Shown: positions 19,092-27,971, counted from the first letter of the stretch. The stretch is 64,000 nt of DNA from Myxococcus stipitatus (GCF_037414475.1 NZ_CP147913.1:3658001-3722000); one strand, 5' to 3'. A program made the numbers and translations. Notes: generated by a model not told the origin, from the sequence alone.

Positions 19092-21860
19092 TCATGGAGC
19101 CCCCCGTCGCTCACACTCGGTCCGCAGGGGGTAGATGCCCTCGGCCCCCCGGGACAGCTCATCGCGCAGGTAGAAGTAGGCCATCGCGCCCACGTTGAAC
19201 TGCGCGCGCTGGAGCCACTCCGACAGCATGGGCTCGTGACCGGCGCGGATGGCATCCGTCAGCGGATTGTCGAGCGTGCAGACCTCTTCCCACATGCGCA
19301 CGGCGCCCACCGCGTTGCGGTTGCCGCTGGGGGGCTCGGCGGACGCGGTGCCGAAGTTGCCGGTGCGGATGAGGTCACACGCGCCACGGCCAGCGCCCAG
19401 CATGTTCGCGCCCCACCGCGTCCAGTCCGAGGCGCGCGGAGAGAAGTCGATGTCCACCTCGCCGTATTTGATCCACGCGCTCATGAACTCCGGGGTGAAC
19501 TGGAGGGTGGTTCCCCCCGACGCCATGTACGCGAGGTAGCGCGCGGCGCCGTGGGGATTGAGGCTGTCGAACAGCGAGAGGTGTGACGTGCCATTCGTGG
19601 TGCCGAACATGCCGCTGACGAGGTTGGCCACCCGGCCGCCGTTGAGCGCCACCAGCACCTTGGCCGCGCCCGTCTGTCCATCCCCCGAGCGCCCATGGCA
19701 GTTCGCGCAGATGCCCTGGAAGGCGGCGGAGCCAGGGGTGGAGTAGTAGAGCTCACCCCAGGGCGCGCGCGGGTTGCCCAGCGCGTTCACCATCCACGTG
19801 TCGCGCGAATCGTTCCAGGGGTCATGCCCCGAGGGCGGGCTGTTCTGGGTGGGGAAGCGGCAGGCGCGCTTGGGCAGCCACCAGTTGGTGGGGAAGCGCT
19901 TGTGCGCGAGCTGCTCATGCTGGTCGGTGATGGCGTAGCGGGTGAGGAACTCGAAGGGGCCGTGTCCGATGGTCTCTCGCCACGCGGGATTGCGCGGGGT
20001 GTAAGGCACCTTGTCGGTGAAGTCCTCGGTCACCCACTGCACGTCCGCCGGGTCCGAGCACGAGCCCGCCACGACGGTGTCCGCCTGACGCAGCCGCTCC
20101 TGAACGGCCGCGCGCTTCTGCTCGGCGTTCAGGGCCTTGTCTGCGGGCCACTCCAACGTGGCCAGGTAGCGCGCCACCAGCAGCGACGCGCGGCAGTCCT
20201 TGCCCGGCACGTTGGTGGGCATGTGGATGACGCGGGCATCGGTGTCGCGCGCCACGCGCTGATACAGCGTGCTGGAGGGGCTGCGCAGCAGCAGGTCCTG
20301 CTGGAAGTCCGGCACCGAGCAGTCCGCGTACACGCGTTGCCCGTTGCTCTCCTTGACGCCGCACGGGTTCCAGCCGAACAACGTGCCGCCCGCGGAGAAG
20401 TCCAGCGAGGCGATGGCGGGGTTGCTCACCACCGCGAACCCTTGTGGGTTGTGGCACTGGGCGCAGTTGCCCACGAGGTACCCCTGGAGCTCCAGCACCG
20501 CGTTTCGCGCCTCCTCGGACGAGGGCAAGGCCTGGGCCGGGTGCTCCAGCCGAGGCAGCGATGATTCCAGCGCCTCCCGTGTCTTGGAGGCGGGCACACC
20601 GGTGATGACGCCGTAGTGCACCAGCCGCTCCATCTGGTTCAGCTCGTCCTCGCCAATGACAGTCTTCGCATCGACGCCCGCCTGGCCCGGAGCGCGGCGG
20701 TTGAGCTGCAAGGGGGTGAAGCCCAGGATGAAGTTCTGGGCCTCGGAGCCGGTGTGACATTGGATGCACCGGTGCGCGCCTGGGACAGCGTAGTTGCGTG
20801 TGGCGCCGTTCAGCTCATAGGCCGTGTAGACGAGCACCCGGTCGGAGAAGGGCTCATCGTTCCGGTAGCGCAGGTCATGCAGCTCCGCGACCGTCTCGTC
20901 GTCGTTCCACAGATAGGTGCCGAAGAGAGACTGGTTCCACGGCTCGCGCACGACGATGAGGCGCGTCTCCACCTTCCGATAGCGCCGCTGGCCATTCCTG
21001 TCCGCGACCGCCTTGAAGAAGGTCTTGTAGAAGCGTGTGTTGGGCGGGATGTGGAACCTCCCCGTCGCGGCGTCGTACCGGATGGACTGCCCCGCCGGCA
21101 CGTGGACCAGGCGCAGCTTCTTCGCGTTGTCGGAGAAGAGTGGATAGGTGGGCGCGAAGGCGACGGTGCCGTGCTCCACCAGCTTCAACGTGTCGAACGT
21201 CAGGATGTCCGTGTCCGTCTCTGACAACAGACGCGGCAGCTTCGCGAGCCCGGAGAAGAAGGCGTCCTTGGGAGCATCCGTGCCCAGCGGAGCCTCCGCC
21301 GGGTAGACCTCCGGGACACAGTGCCCCAGGTCGGTCATCCCCTCGCCCACGTCGCGCGCCACCGTTACGCCCCCTTCCGAGGACGCATCACAGGTGACGG
21401 GAAACGCCCCTTCTGGAGTTCCGCGCGCGAGCCAGGCCCTCAGCGCGCAGGACAGCTCCACCGCCTCCTTGAGCTGCTGGGGTGAGGCCCGAGGCGGCAT
21501 CTCTCCTTGCGCCGCCTTCAACGCCATCCGGGCGCCCTCCCGCTTCAGTCCCTCCAGGTCCGCGGTGAACTGGAAGCCACCTTGTGCGTTGGGCGCGAGG
21601 TGACAGGTGCCACACTGCGCCTCCGCCTTCGCGCGCAGGCCGTCGAAGCGCTCCGTCACGGCGGGACGCGCGGCGGCCTGGCGCAGCGGAATCCGCTCAC
21701 CGGAGCGGGTGGGCCGGCATAGGCGCGAATGCCGAGGCGCTTCGACCGGGATGCCCGTCGTGTCGGGGGGCTCGGAGGAACAAGCAAAGAGGACTGATGT
21801 GAATGCCAGACACAACACCCGCGCGCGGGTTGGGCCGGGCCCAATCCGTGTCATCCCCAT
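19092..21860 (-). CDS. Lipoprotein with four CxxCH haem-binding motifs
   Basis: A 922-residue exported protein. The signal peptide ends in the lipobox VLFAC (Cys27). Four c-type haem motifs are present: CGTCH (Cys83), CIQCH (Cys365), CAQCH (Cys466) and CANCH (Cys718). The last is followed by GRSGDGQTG, typical of class I cytochromes. The regions between them are long and have no clear enzyme signature, although FSDNAKKLRLVHVPAG and FPTNTRFYKTF-like stretches resemble the haem-containing large exported proteins of myxobacteria. Start ATG 21860 is preferred because ggaggg lies 8 nt upstream. It probably takes part in envelope electron transfer or haem-dependent oxidation. Confidence 0.85.
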   Translation of the reverse strand: MGMTRIGPGPTRARVLCLAFTSVLFACSSEPPDTTGIPVEAPRHSRLCRPTRSGERIPLRQAAARPAVTERFDGLRAKAEAQCGTCHLAPNAQGGFQFTADLEGLKREGARMALKAAQGEMPPRASPQQLKEAVELSCALRAWLARGTPEGAFPVTCDASSEGGVTVARDVGEGMTDLGHCVPEVYPAEAPLGTDAPKDAFFSGLAKLPRLLSETDTDILTFDTLKLVEHGTVAFAPTYPLFSDNAKKLRLVHVPAGQSIRYDAATGRFHIPPNTRFYKTFFKAVADRNGQRRYRKVETRLIVVREPWNQSLFGTYLWNDDETVAELHDLRYRNDEPFSDRVLVYTAYELNGATRNYAVPGAHRCIQCHTGSEAQNFILGFTPLQLNRRAPGQAGVDAKTVIGEDELNQMERLVHYGVITGVPASKTREALESSLPRLEHPAQALPSSEEARNAVLELQGYLVGNCAQCHNPQGFAVVSNPAIASLDFSAGGTLFGWNPCGVKESNGQRVYADCSVPDFQQDLLLRSPSSTLYQRVARDTDARVIHMPTNVPGKDCRASLLVARYLATLEWPADKALNAEQKRAAVQERLRQADTVVAGSCSDPADVQWVTEDFTDKVPYTPRNPAWRETIGHGPFEFLTRYAITDQHEQLAHKRFPTNWWLPKRACRFPTQNSPPSGHDPWNDSRDTWMVNALGNPRAPWGELYYSTPGSAAFQGICANCHGRSGDGQTGAAKVLVALNGGRVANLVSGMFGTTNGTSHLSLFDSLNPHGAARYLAYMASGGTTLQFTPEFMSAWIKYGEVDIDFSPRASDWTRWGANMLGAGRGACDLIRTGNFGTASAEPPSGNRNAVGAVRMWEEVCTLDNPLTDAIRAGHEPMLSEWLQRAQFNVGAMAYFYLRDELSRGAEGIYPLRTECERRGAP

Positions 21861-22104
21861 GTGCATGTCCCTCCGCATCCATCGGATGCGCCGTGGTCAC
21901 CCCCGGACCCCTCCCGTCAGGTACAGCCGGACGGAGGGAACCCTCCAGGATGGGCGCACCCTAGCCGCACGCACCGCCCGTCAATGACAAGTCCTTGCAA
22001 CAAAACCAGACACACCCCGCACCCACCATGACGCGTCACGACTGTCTTTTGCGCTTCACGAATGCGTCACAGCGGGCGGTGCGCGCGGGTGCTGAAAGGA
22101 AGCG
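21861..22104. other. Gene-free spacer upstream of the tetra-CxxCH gene
   Basis: 244 bp without coding potential. It contains the perfect 10-bp palindrome tgacgcgtca at 22029-22038 and a related half-site (gcgtca) about 30 bp further on, which could be a regulator site for the haem-protein operon. No promoter could be assigned with confidence. Confidence 0.45.
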
Positions 22105-22623
22105 TCAGGGGACGGAGAGCGCGCGAATCTTCCCGAGCTTGTGGGTTCCCCGCGCGGTGAACCACAGCTGACCATCCGGTCCCACCGCGATGGCATTCGG
22201 CTGACTGCCTTCCGTGGGAACGGCGAACTGCGTCACCACGCCCTCCGGCGTGATGCGGCTGATGCGGTTTCCCGTCTGCTCGGTGAACCAGACATTGCCA
22301 TCCAGGCCCGCGACGATGGCGGAAGGACCGCCCCTGTCCACGGGCAGGTCGAACTCGCGGATGACTCCTTCAGTGGAGATGGAGCCCACCTCGTTGGCGG
22401 CCTGCTCGGTGAACCAGAGCGCCAGGTCCGGCCCCAGGGTGATGCTCACCGGTCCAGCGCCCGTGGGCAGGGCGAGTTCGTCGATGGAGCCCAGCGTGCC
22501 TCGGGAATCACGACACACCCACGGTAGGGCTTGAGTGTCAGCGGCCAGGGCAGGCGCGCCCAGGAGCGAAACGCAGACGGCGAACAGCGTCGAGCGAGGC
22601 ACGAAGCGTTTCTTCAGGTGCAT
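22105..22623 (-). CDS. Short secreted Vgb/NHL-like beta-propeller fragment
   Basis: A 172-residue exported protein. The signal peptide is MHLKKRFVPRSTLFAVCVSLLGAPALA. The mature part has three repeats of about 40 residues with the streptogramin-lyase pattern (LGPDLALWFTEQAANEVGSIS; GLDGNVWFTEQTGNRISRI; GPDGQLWFTARGTHKLGKI). Complete virginiamycin B lyases have seven blades and about 300 residues, so this is less than half a propeller. It may be a truncated gene, an oligomerising mini-propeller or a degenerate copy. The start at 22623 is preferred over 22641 because gaaagg lies just upstream. No lyase activity should be assumed. Confidence 0.78.
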   Translation of the reverse strand: MHLKKRFVPRSTLFAVCVSLLGAPALAADTQALPWVCRDSRGTLGSIDELALPTGAGPVSITLGPDLALWFTEQAANEVGSISTEGVIREFDLPVDRGGPSAIVAGLDGNVWFTEQTGNRISRITPEGVVTQFAVPTEGSQPNAIAVGPDGQLWFTARGTHKLGKIRALSVP

Positions 22624-22664
22624 GGCGAAGATGCCTTTCATGAGGTGGAGAGGAAAAAGACGTG

Positions 22665-22694
22665 GGGCCGGAGGAGCCCCCACTCCTCCGGCCC
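22665..22694 (-). terminator. Intrinsic terminator of the PstS-like gene
   Basis: The perfect 12-bp inverted repeat gggccggaggag / ctcctccggccc has a 6-nt loop. On the minus strand it is followed by cacgtctttttcc, giving a U-rich tail. It lies 40 bp past the stop of the PstS-like gene and just upstream of the Vgb-like gene. Confidence 0.85.
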
Positions 22695-22733
22695 GGCACT
22701 GAGCCCCGCGAGGTCGCTGGGGCGGATGTCAGG

Positions 22734-23843
22734 TCACTGCGCGGTGCAGAGGCCCGGGCCGCAGTCCAGCGGGGCAAACGGGCTGCACGCGATGAAGCCC
22801 TGCTCCACGAGGATGGCCTCGAACTCCGCCGGGTTGGTGTAGAAGGCCCAGGTGTACAGCGCTTCCTCGTCGAAGGAACGCGTGGCGAGGATGTTCTCGT
22901 TCAGGAAGAGGCGGCGGGCCAGCGGATAGACATCCGTGGCACCAGCCTGGAGCAACTTGCGGATGTTGACGACGTTGGACGCAACGTAGGTGCTGGTCGT
23001 CGGGGAGACGGGGGCCACGGCCTTCAGCGCCAGCTTGGCATTGCCGGGACGGGAGGCCGAGTCGCCGGCATAGCCGATGGCGTTATCGTTGGACGCCGTC
23101 AGCCGGCCAATGCACGTGGTCGCATTGTCCGTCACGAGGCAGGGGCTGGGATTGGAGGCGGACTCATCGACGATGACCGTCACGCCAGGGCAGAAGGCAC
23201 CACCCTTGAGCAGCGACTTGAAAGTGTCCGTGGTGCCAGACAGGTCATCGCGTCGGTACTTGATGATGGGCGCGGAGGGCTGGCCCAGTGCACTCCAGTC
23301 CGTGGGACAGGCACCGGGAATGGCGGCGCCGGAGCTGTCCGTGGCAAAGAAGATGCGGCGCAATTCCTGCGTGGTGAGGCCATTGCTCGGCAGTGCCGCG
23401 TACCGGGTGGCGCTCACGTACGCGTTCACCGCATCCAGGGCGATGACATTGCTCCGCTCACCCGCGCAGCAGCCCTTGGCGTCCGCGGCGGCACCATTCC
23501 GACAGGCCGCGCCCGACGCGGTCTTCGGCGCGGTGAAGTCGCGCGACATGGGGGCCAGCGTCTGCGCTCCCGCGGCGCAAAAACCGCTGGAGCCCACGCC
23601 GTTGCGCAGGCAGGCCTCGCCCACACCAGAGCCCTTTCCCTCGACGACCAGTCCGGAGCCCGCCTGAAGGCCCGCCGCGATGAACACTTCCTTCAACGTG
23701 TCCGAGCCATAGAAGGACGGCAGCGCGAGGCCCTGCCGGGACGCCTCCGTGTCATTCGACGCCTCCACCGCGGACGTACGACCACAGCCGACGACCGTCA
23801 TCGCCACCACGGTGGCGGACATCACCCACTTCATGCTGTTCAT
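22734..23843 (-). CDS. PstS-like substrate-binding lipoprotein
   Basis: A 369-residue lipoprotein: the signal peptide with lipobox VVGC (Cys20) is followed by a periplasmic binding fold of the phosphate-binding (PBP_like, PstS) type, starting LPSFYGSDTLKEVF and containing SNVIALDAVNAYVS, TTQELRRIFF, YRRDDLSGTTDTFKSLL and NDNAIGYAG. The RRDDLSGT segment matches the phosphate-binding loop of PstS proteins, which usually read RxxGSGT. Cys-rich inserts (CRNGAAADAKGCC) are unusual for PstS and suggest disulfides or a different ligand. No ABC transporter genes are adjacent, so it may act as a sensor or scavenger rather than as part of a Pst system. Confidence 0.82.
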   Translation of the reverse strand: MNSMKWVMSATVVAMTVVGCGRTSAVEASNDTEASRQGLALPSFYGSDTLKEVFIAAGLQAGSGLVVEGKGSGVGEACLRNGVGSSGFCAAGAQTLAPMSRDFTAPKTASGAACRNGAAADAKGCCAGERSNVIALDAVNAYVSATRYAALPSNGLTTQELRRIFFATDSSGAAIPGACPTDWSALGQPSAPIIKYRRDDLSGTTDTFKSLLKGGAFCPGVTVIVDESASNPSPCLVTDNATTCIGRLTASNDNAIGYAGDSASRPGNAKLALKAVAPVSPTTSTYVASNVVNIRKLLQAGATDVYPLARRLFLNENILATRSFDEEALYTWAFYTNPAEFEAILVEQGFIACSPFAPLDCGPGLCTAQ

Positions 23844-24261
23844 GGACGACTCCTCGGATGTTGCTGGGTTTCAAGGCAAGACGCCGCCCTCTTCCGCGAC
23901 GCGGACGCATCACCCTGCTCGCTGGAGAGGACTGTCGAACCAGACGGCGCCGGATTCGACGGCAGCCAAGGTGCCCGAATGGACAGACACGCGCTGACTC
24001 AACTCTGTCAAATCTTCGCCAGCACCAGGTCACACCCGTTGTCGTGACAGGACATCCACTCGCACCACAGTGGCGCCTGCCCTACGGGGCTGTCTGTCAT
24101 CCACTCAGGTGTGTCGTTTTTCCCGCCGCGTTGACGGCTGGACAGTGATTTTTTCAGAGAACCCAACACGTGAATCGCCCCCTGGGCCCATCTCCCCCGT
24201 GCGCTCCGAGGGAAGACCTCCGAAACAGCCTCCCTGGCAATCACCTTGCAATGACGTCCTC

Positions 24262-24375
24262 CCGGTTGAAAGGCAGGGCGTGGCCGGAGGCCGGGGGCTT
24301 GAGGCGGCGAGGAACGGGGCAGGCATGGCGAGGAGGCGCGTGGGGGGCGAGTGCGGCCCCCTGCCTTTCAACCGG
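24262..24375. repeat. 17-bp perfect inverted repeat with 80-nt interior
   Basis: The arms are ccggttgaaaggcaggg (24262-24278) and ccctgcctttcaaccgg (24359-24375). The enclosed 80 nt are G-rich and not obviously structured. The arms could come from a small decayed mobile element (MITE-like) or form the base of a structured RNA. No target-site duplication is evident next to the arms. Confidence 0.8.
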
Positions 24376-24528
24376 AGGGTCCAGGCCATCTCGGCCACGA
24401 ACCCTCTATTCACCAGCCAACACTCAGAGCGAAACACACCCAATCAGGCTTGCATGACACAAACACCCCTGTAACCGCACTGAATGTGGGAGAGCGCCCT
24501 CCGCCACCACGTCATCACTGGCGCATCG

Positions 24529-24656
24529 CGGCGAATCTCCGAGGGGATGCCACCCCGGGAGTCACCTCCGGCGAGAACCCCCAGCCAAGTTGGAATTTAC
24601 CGACAGGTAGGCCATCTCGGAATTCGACTTCCCAGTCAGACCCATGCTATTCGCCG
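24529..24656 (+). promoter_or_regulatory. Possible structured 5' leader of hppA
   Basis: An 8-bp perfect closing stem, cggcgaat (24529-24536) with attcgccg (24649-24656), encloses about 110 nt. Inside are small hairpins: gggg/cccc at about 24542-24556, ccaa/ttgg, and tacc-gaca-ggta at 24597-24608. The order gaatc near the 5' side and ccgacagg near the 3' side loosely resembles the ydaO/c-di-AMP riboswitch core, but the remaining conserved positions do not match well. It is therefore reported only as an unassigned leader. It ends about 175 nt before the hppA ATG. Confidence 0.35.
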
Positions 24657-24830
24657 TCTTGCCTTCACGGTGCGTGCAAGCGCACCAGGAAGGGCGAGGC
24701 TGTGCTGAAGCGTCGGCGCGCGGCAACTTCGCTCGCAGGCGGCCAACCCCTCGACACCACTCCCTGTCATCCCGGGGCGCGGCGTTGTGGGTCGCGCTTC
24801 CGGCCGAGTTTCGTGAGGAGTTGCACCCCT

Positions 24831-27353
24831 ATGACACGCACTGTTTCACGCAAGGATGCTCTATCCCGGAGCATCACCGGCGTGGCCGTCAGGGCCTTGG
24901 GGCTCTTGATGGTCCTCGCCTCCGGCGCCGCTCACGCGAGTGAAGCGGACCTGGTCCTCCCCGACTTCGCGTCCAAGACGTTCTTGGACAGCGGAATCAA
25001 TGGTCATCAACTCCTGCTGTCCGGCATCGCCGTCTGCGTGCTGGGCCTCGTCTTCGGCTTCATCCAATACTCCAGCCTCCAGAAGATGCCCGTGCACCGG
25101 GCGATGCTGGAGATTTCCGAGCTCATCTACGAGACGTGCAAGACCTACCTCGCGACGCAGATGAAGTTCATCGGCGTGCTGTGGCTGCTCATCGCGGTGG
25201 TGATGGTGGGCTACTTCGGCTTCCTGCGTCACATGGACGCGGGCCGGGTGGCCATCATCCTGGTGGCAAGCCTGGTCGGCATCGCCGGTTCGTGCGGCGT
25301 GGCGTGGTTCGGCATCCGCGTCAACACGTTCGCCAACAGCCGCACCGCCTTCGCCAGCTTGCGCGGCAAGCCCTACCCCACGTACGCGATTCCCCTCCAG
25401 GCGGGCATGTCCATCGGCATGGTGCTCATCAGCACGGAGCTGCTGCTGATGCTGGCCATCCTGCTGTTCATCCCCGCGGACTTCGCGGGCCCCTGCTTCA
25501 TCGGCTTCGCCATTGGTGAGTCGCTGGGCGCCTCCGCGCTGCGCATCGCGGGCGGCATCTTCACCAAGATTGCCGACATCGGGTCGGACCTGATGAAGAT
25601 TGTCTTCCGCATCAAGGAGGACGACGCGCGCAACCCGGGCGTCATCGCCGACTGCACGGGCGACAACGCGGGCGACAGCGTGGGCCCCTCCGCGGACGGC
25701 TTCGAGACCTACGGCGTGACGGGCGTGGCGCTCATCACCTTCATCCTCCTGGCGGTGGGTGAGGGCTTCCGCGTGGATCTGCTCGTCTGGATTTTCATGA
25801 TGCGCATCGTGATGGTGCTCGCGTCGCTGGCCGCCTACGCGCTCAACAACGTGTATCAGTCCGCCAAGTACAAGAACGCGGACCACATGAACTTCGAGCA
25901 CCCGCTCACCGCGCTGGTGTGGCTGACGTCGCTCATCTCCGTGGCGCTGACGTTCCTGGTCAGCTACCTGCTCATCCCCAACCTGAACGGCGACCCCTCG
26001 CTGTGGTGGAAGCTGTCCGCCATCATCACCTGCGGCACGCTGGCGGGCGCCATCATCCCGGAGGCCATCAAGGTCTTCACCTCCACGGAGAGCCGGCACG
26101 TGCGCGAGGTGGTGACGGCCAGCCGCGAGGGCGGCGCGTCGCTCAACGTCATCTCCGGTCTGGTCGCGGGCAACTTCTCCGCGTACTGGATGGGGCTCAT
26201 CATCGCGGGGCTGATGGGCCTGGCGTTCTGGTTCAGCGGCGCCGGGGTCCCCGGCGAGAGCGTGGGCCAGCTGATGATTGCCGCGCCGGTGTTCGCCTTC
26301 GGCCTGGTCGCGTTCGGCTTTCTGGGCATGGGCCCCGTCACCATCGCCGTGGACTCCTACGGCCCGGTGACGGACAACGCGCAGAGCGTCTATGAGCTGT
26401 CGCTCATCGAGAACGTCCCCAACGTGAAGGAGGAGGTGAAGCGCGACTTCGGCTTCACGCCCGACTTCGAGAAGGGCAAGGAGTACCTGGAGGAGAACGA
26501 CGGCGCGGGCAACACGTTCAAGGCCACCGCCAAGCCGGTGCTCATCGGCACCGCCGTGGTGGGCGCCACGACGATGATTTTCTCCATCATCGTGGTGCTG
26601 GTGGGCATCAACGGCAACTCGCTCAACGCGGAGAAGGCCCAGTTCCTCTCCCTCCTGCACGCGCCCTTCCTCCTGGGCCTCATCACCGGCGGCGCCGTCA
26701 TCTATTGGTTCTCCGGCGCCTCCATGCAGGCGGTGTCCACGGGCGCCTACCGCGCGGTGGAGTTCATCAAGGCCAACATCAAGCTGGAGGGTGTGGAGAA
26801 GGCCAGCGTGTCGGACTCGAAGAAGGTCGTCGAAATCTGCACCCAGTACGCGCAGAAGGGGATGATCAACATCTTCCTCGCCGTCTTCTTCAGCACCCTG
26901 GCCTTCGCGTGTCTGGAGCCCTACTTCTTCGTGGGCTACCTCATCTCCATCGCCGTGTTCGGCCTCTATCAAGCCGTGTTCATGGCCAACGCGGGCGGCG
27001 CTTGGGACAACGCGAAGAAGCTGGTGGAGGTGGAGCTGAAGGCCAAGGGCACGGACCTGCACGCGGCCACCGTCGTGGGCGACACCGTGGGCGACCCGTT
27101 CAAGGACACGTCCTCCGTCGCGCTCAACCCGGTCATCAAGTTCACCACGCTCTTCGGCCTGCTCGCCGTGGAGCTGGCGGTGGAGTTGGAGGCGTCCGGC
27201 CAGGGCCAGCTCACCCGCATCTTCTCCGTGGTGTTCTTCGTCCTGTCGACGGTGTTCGTCTACCGCAGCTTCTACGGCATGCGCATCCAGAGCCTGGCGG
27301 GCGCCACCCCGGCCGCCGCCTCCAAGCCCGAGGCCGCGGTGAAGACCGCCTGA
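24831..27353 (+). CDS. hppA: Membrane-bound proton-pumping pyrophosphatase
   Basis: An 840-residue integral membrane PPase that couples pyrophosphate hydrolysis to ion pumping. Substrate-site motifs: DIGSDLMKIVFRI with EDDARNPGVIADCTGDNAGD, DSYGPVTDNAQSV, and GGAWDNAKK with GDTVGDPFKDTSS. The potassium-switch position reads GNTFKA with Lys564, where potassium-dependent enzymes have Ala, so this one is predicted to be potassium-independent and proton-pumping. The N-terminus begins with a signal-peptide-like segment ending AHA, and the protein is longer than most family members (660-770), chiefly because of extra helices near the N-terminus. The ATG at 24831 has aggag 10 nt upstream. It probably recycles biosynthetic PPi into proton-motive force. 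Confidence 0.94.
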   Translation: MTRTVSRKDALSRSITGVAVRALGLLMVLASGAAHASEADLVLPDFASKTFLDSGINGHQLLLSGIAVCVLGLVFGFIQYSSLQKMPVHRAMLEISELIYETCKTYLATQMKFIGVLWLLIAVVMVGYFGFLRHMDAGRVAIILVASLVGIAGSCGVAWFGIRVNTFANSRTAFASLRGKPYPTYAIPLQAGMSIGMVLISTELLLMLAILLFIPADFAGPCFIGFAIGESLGASALRIAGGIFTKIADIGSDLMKIVFRIKEDDARNPGVIADCTGDNAGDSVGPSADGFETYGVTGVALITFILLAVGEGFRVDLLVWIFMMRIVMVLASLAAYALNNVYQSAKYKNADHMNFEHPLTALVWLTSLISVALTFLVSYLLIPNLNGDPSLWWKLSAIITCGTLAGAIIPEAIKVFTSTESRHVREVVTASREGGASLNVISGLVAGNFSAYWMGLIIAGLMGLAFWFSGAGVPGESVGQLMIAAPVFAFGLVAFGFLGMGPVTIAVDSYGPVTDNAQSVYELSLIENVPNVKEEVKRDFGFTPDFEKGKEYLEENDGAGNTFKATAKPVLIGTAVVGATTMIFSIIVVLVGINGNSLNAEKAQFLSLLHAPFLLGLITGGAVIYWFSGASMQAVSTGAYRAVEFIKANIKLEGVEKASVSDSKKVVEICTQYAQKGMINIFLAVFFSTLAFACLEPYFFVGYLISIAVFGLYQAVFMANAGGAWDNAKKLVEVELKAKGTDLHAATVVGDTVGDPFKDTSSVALNPVIKFTTLFGLLAVELAVELEASGQGQLTRIFSVVFFVLSTVFVYRSFYGMRIQSLAGATPAAASKPEAAVKTA

Positions 27354-27377
27354 AGCCTTTCGTGAAATGACACACAC

Positions 27378-27410
27378 AAGCGGCGGGCGCTCTCACGGGG
27401 CCCGCCGCTT
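27378..27410. terminator. Hairpin terminator between hppA and the downstream convergent gene
   Basis: An 11-bp perfect stem, aagcggcgggc (27378-27388) with gcccgccgctt (27400-27410), with an 11-nt loop. It lies 25 bp after hppA and 7 bp from the stop of the opposing gene, so it can serve both transcripts. There is only a weak U-run on either side. Confidence 0.8.
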
Positions 27411-27416
27411 CGCGTT

Positions 27417-27971
27417 TCACGCGCCAATGCCCTCCGGGTCCGTCCGCAGCACCCCGCCCAGGTGCAGGCCGCGCTGGCTGCGGTAGTCCGTCACCAGCGC
27501 CATCACCAGCGTGCCGAACCCCAGCACCGAGTGCGCCGCCGCCACCCAGGGCGTGCGCCGCGCGTACCCCAGGGCGAAGGGCGCGAACATCAACGCCGTG
27601 CCTTGCGCGTAGTCGAAGATTTCGTGCGCCTCGATGGGGATGCGCCGCGACAGGCTCAGGCGCGTGTCGGTGAAGAGCGCCACGGCGATGGCGGACAGGC
27701 CCAGCACCCGCCCCACCCGGCGCGCCGCCTTGTCCCCGGACAGTTGCCCGGACACCAGCGCCGCCACCCCACCCCGGTAGTCCAGCACCGAGTGCACCGC
27801 CGAGGGCACCCACCGGCGCAGGGGGAGCCGCTCGAGCAACGGCCGGGACAGGATGCCCGCCCGGGCGCTCTTGTCGAACAGGTGTCTCACCAGCCGGCGG
27901 GGCGCGCTCTCCGCATGAGGCGGGACGGACACCAGCGAGGGGGAGGGATTCAACGGGGTCAATCCAGCCAT
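27417..27971 (-). CDS. Membrane protein with three internal repeats, unknown function
   Basis: A 184-residue protein with a hydrophilic N-terminus of about 70 residues and three or four hydrophobic segments. Three repeated signatures (AVHSVLDYRGGVAALVSG, AHEIFDYAQGTALMFAPFAL, AHSVLGFGTLVMALVTDYR) suggest an SPW-repeat-like membrane bundle, in which His and Asp/Gly recur at the start of each helix. Start ATG 27971 is supported by ggaaggag 6 nt upstream. The first 70 residues include a basic stretch (RRLVRHLF). The function is not known. Confidence 0.75.
   Translation of the reverse strand: MAGLTPLNPSPSLVSVPPHAESAPRRLVRHLFDKSARAGILSRPLLERLPLRRWVPSAVHSVLDYRGGVAALVSGQLSGDKAARRVGRVLGLSAIAVALFTDTRLSLSRRIPIEAHEIFDYAQGTALMFAPFALGYARRTPWVAAAHSVLGFGTLVMALVTDYRSQRGLHLGGVLRTDPEGIGA

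Larger units (their letters stand above)
23844..24830. other. 1-kb gene-free region between the PstS-like gene and hppA
   Basis: The spacer between two divergent genes is unusually long for this genome. Short open frames in it have no homology-like pattern or suitable start site. The left half (23844-24200) is the presumptive promoter region of the PstS-like gene. The right half contains the two inverted repeats listed separately and probably forms a long 5' leader of hppA. No IS end or tRNA remnant was found. Confidence 0.6.

Noticed and set aside
24105-24443. Possible 112-residue minus-strand gene in the hppA leader
   Set aside because: Composition is odd, no ribosome site is present, and it spans the inverted repeat.
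24529-24656. Assignment as a c-di-GMP, cobalamin or TPP riboswitch
   Set aside because: The conserved boxes of these classes are absent. Only a weak ydaO-like similarity remains, so it is kept as unassigned.
24861-27377. Long minus-strand frame opposite hppA
   Set aside because: Extremely His/Arg/Glu-rich antisense product; the plus strand encodes a complete membrane pyrophosphatase.
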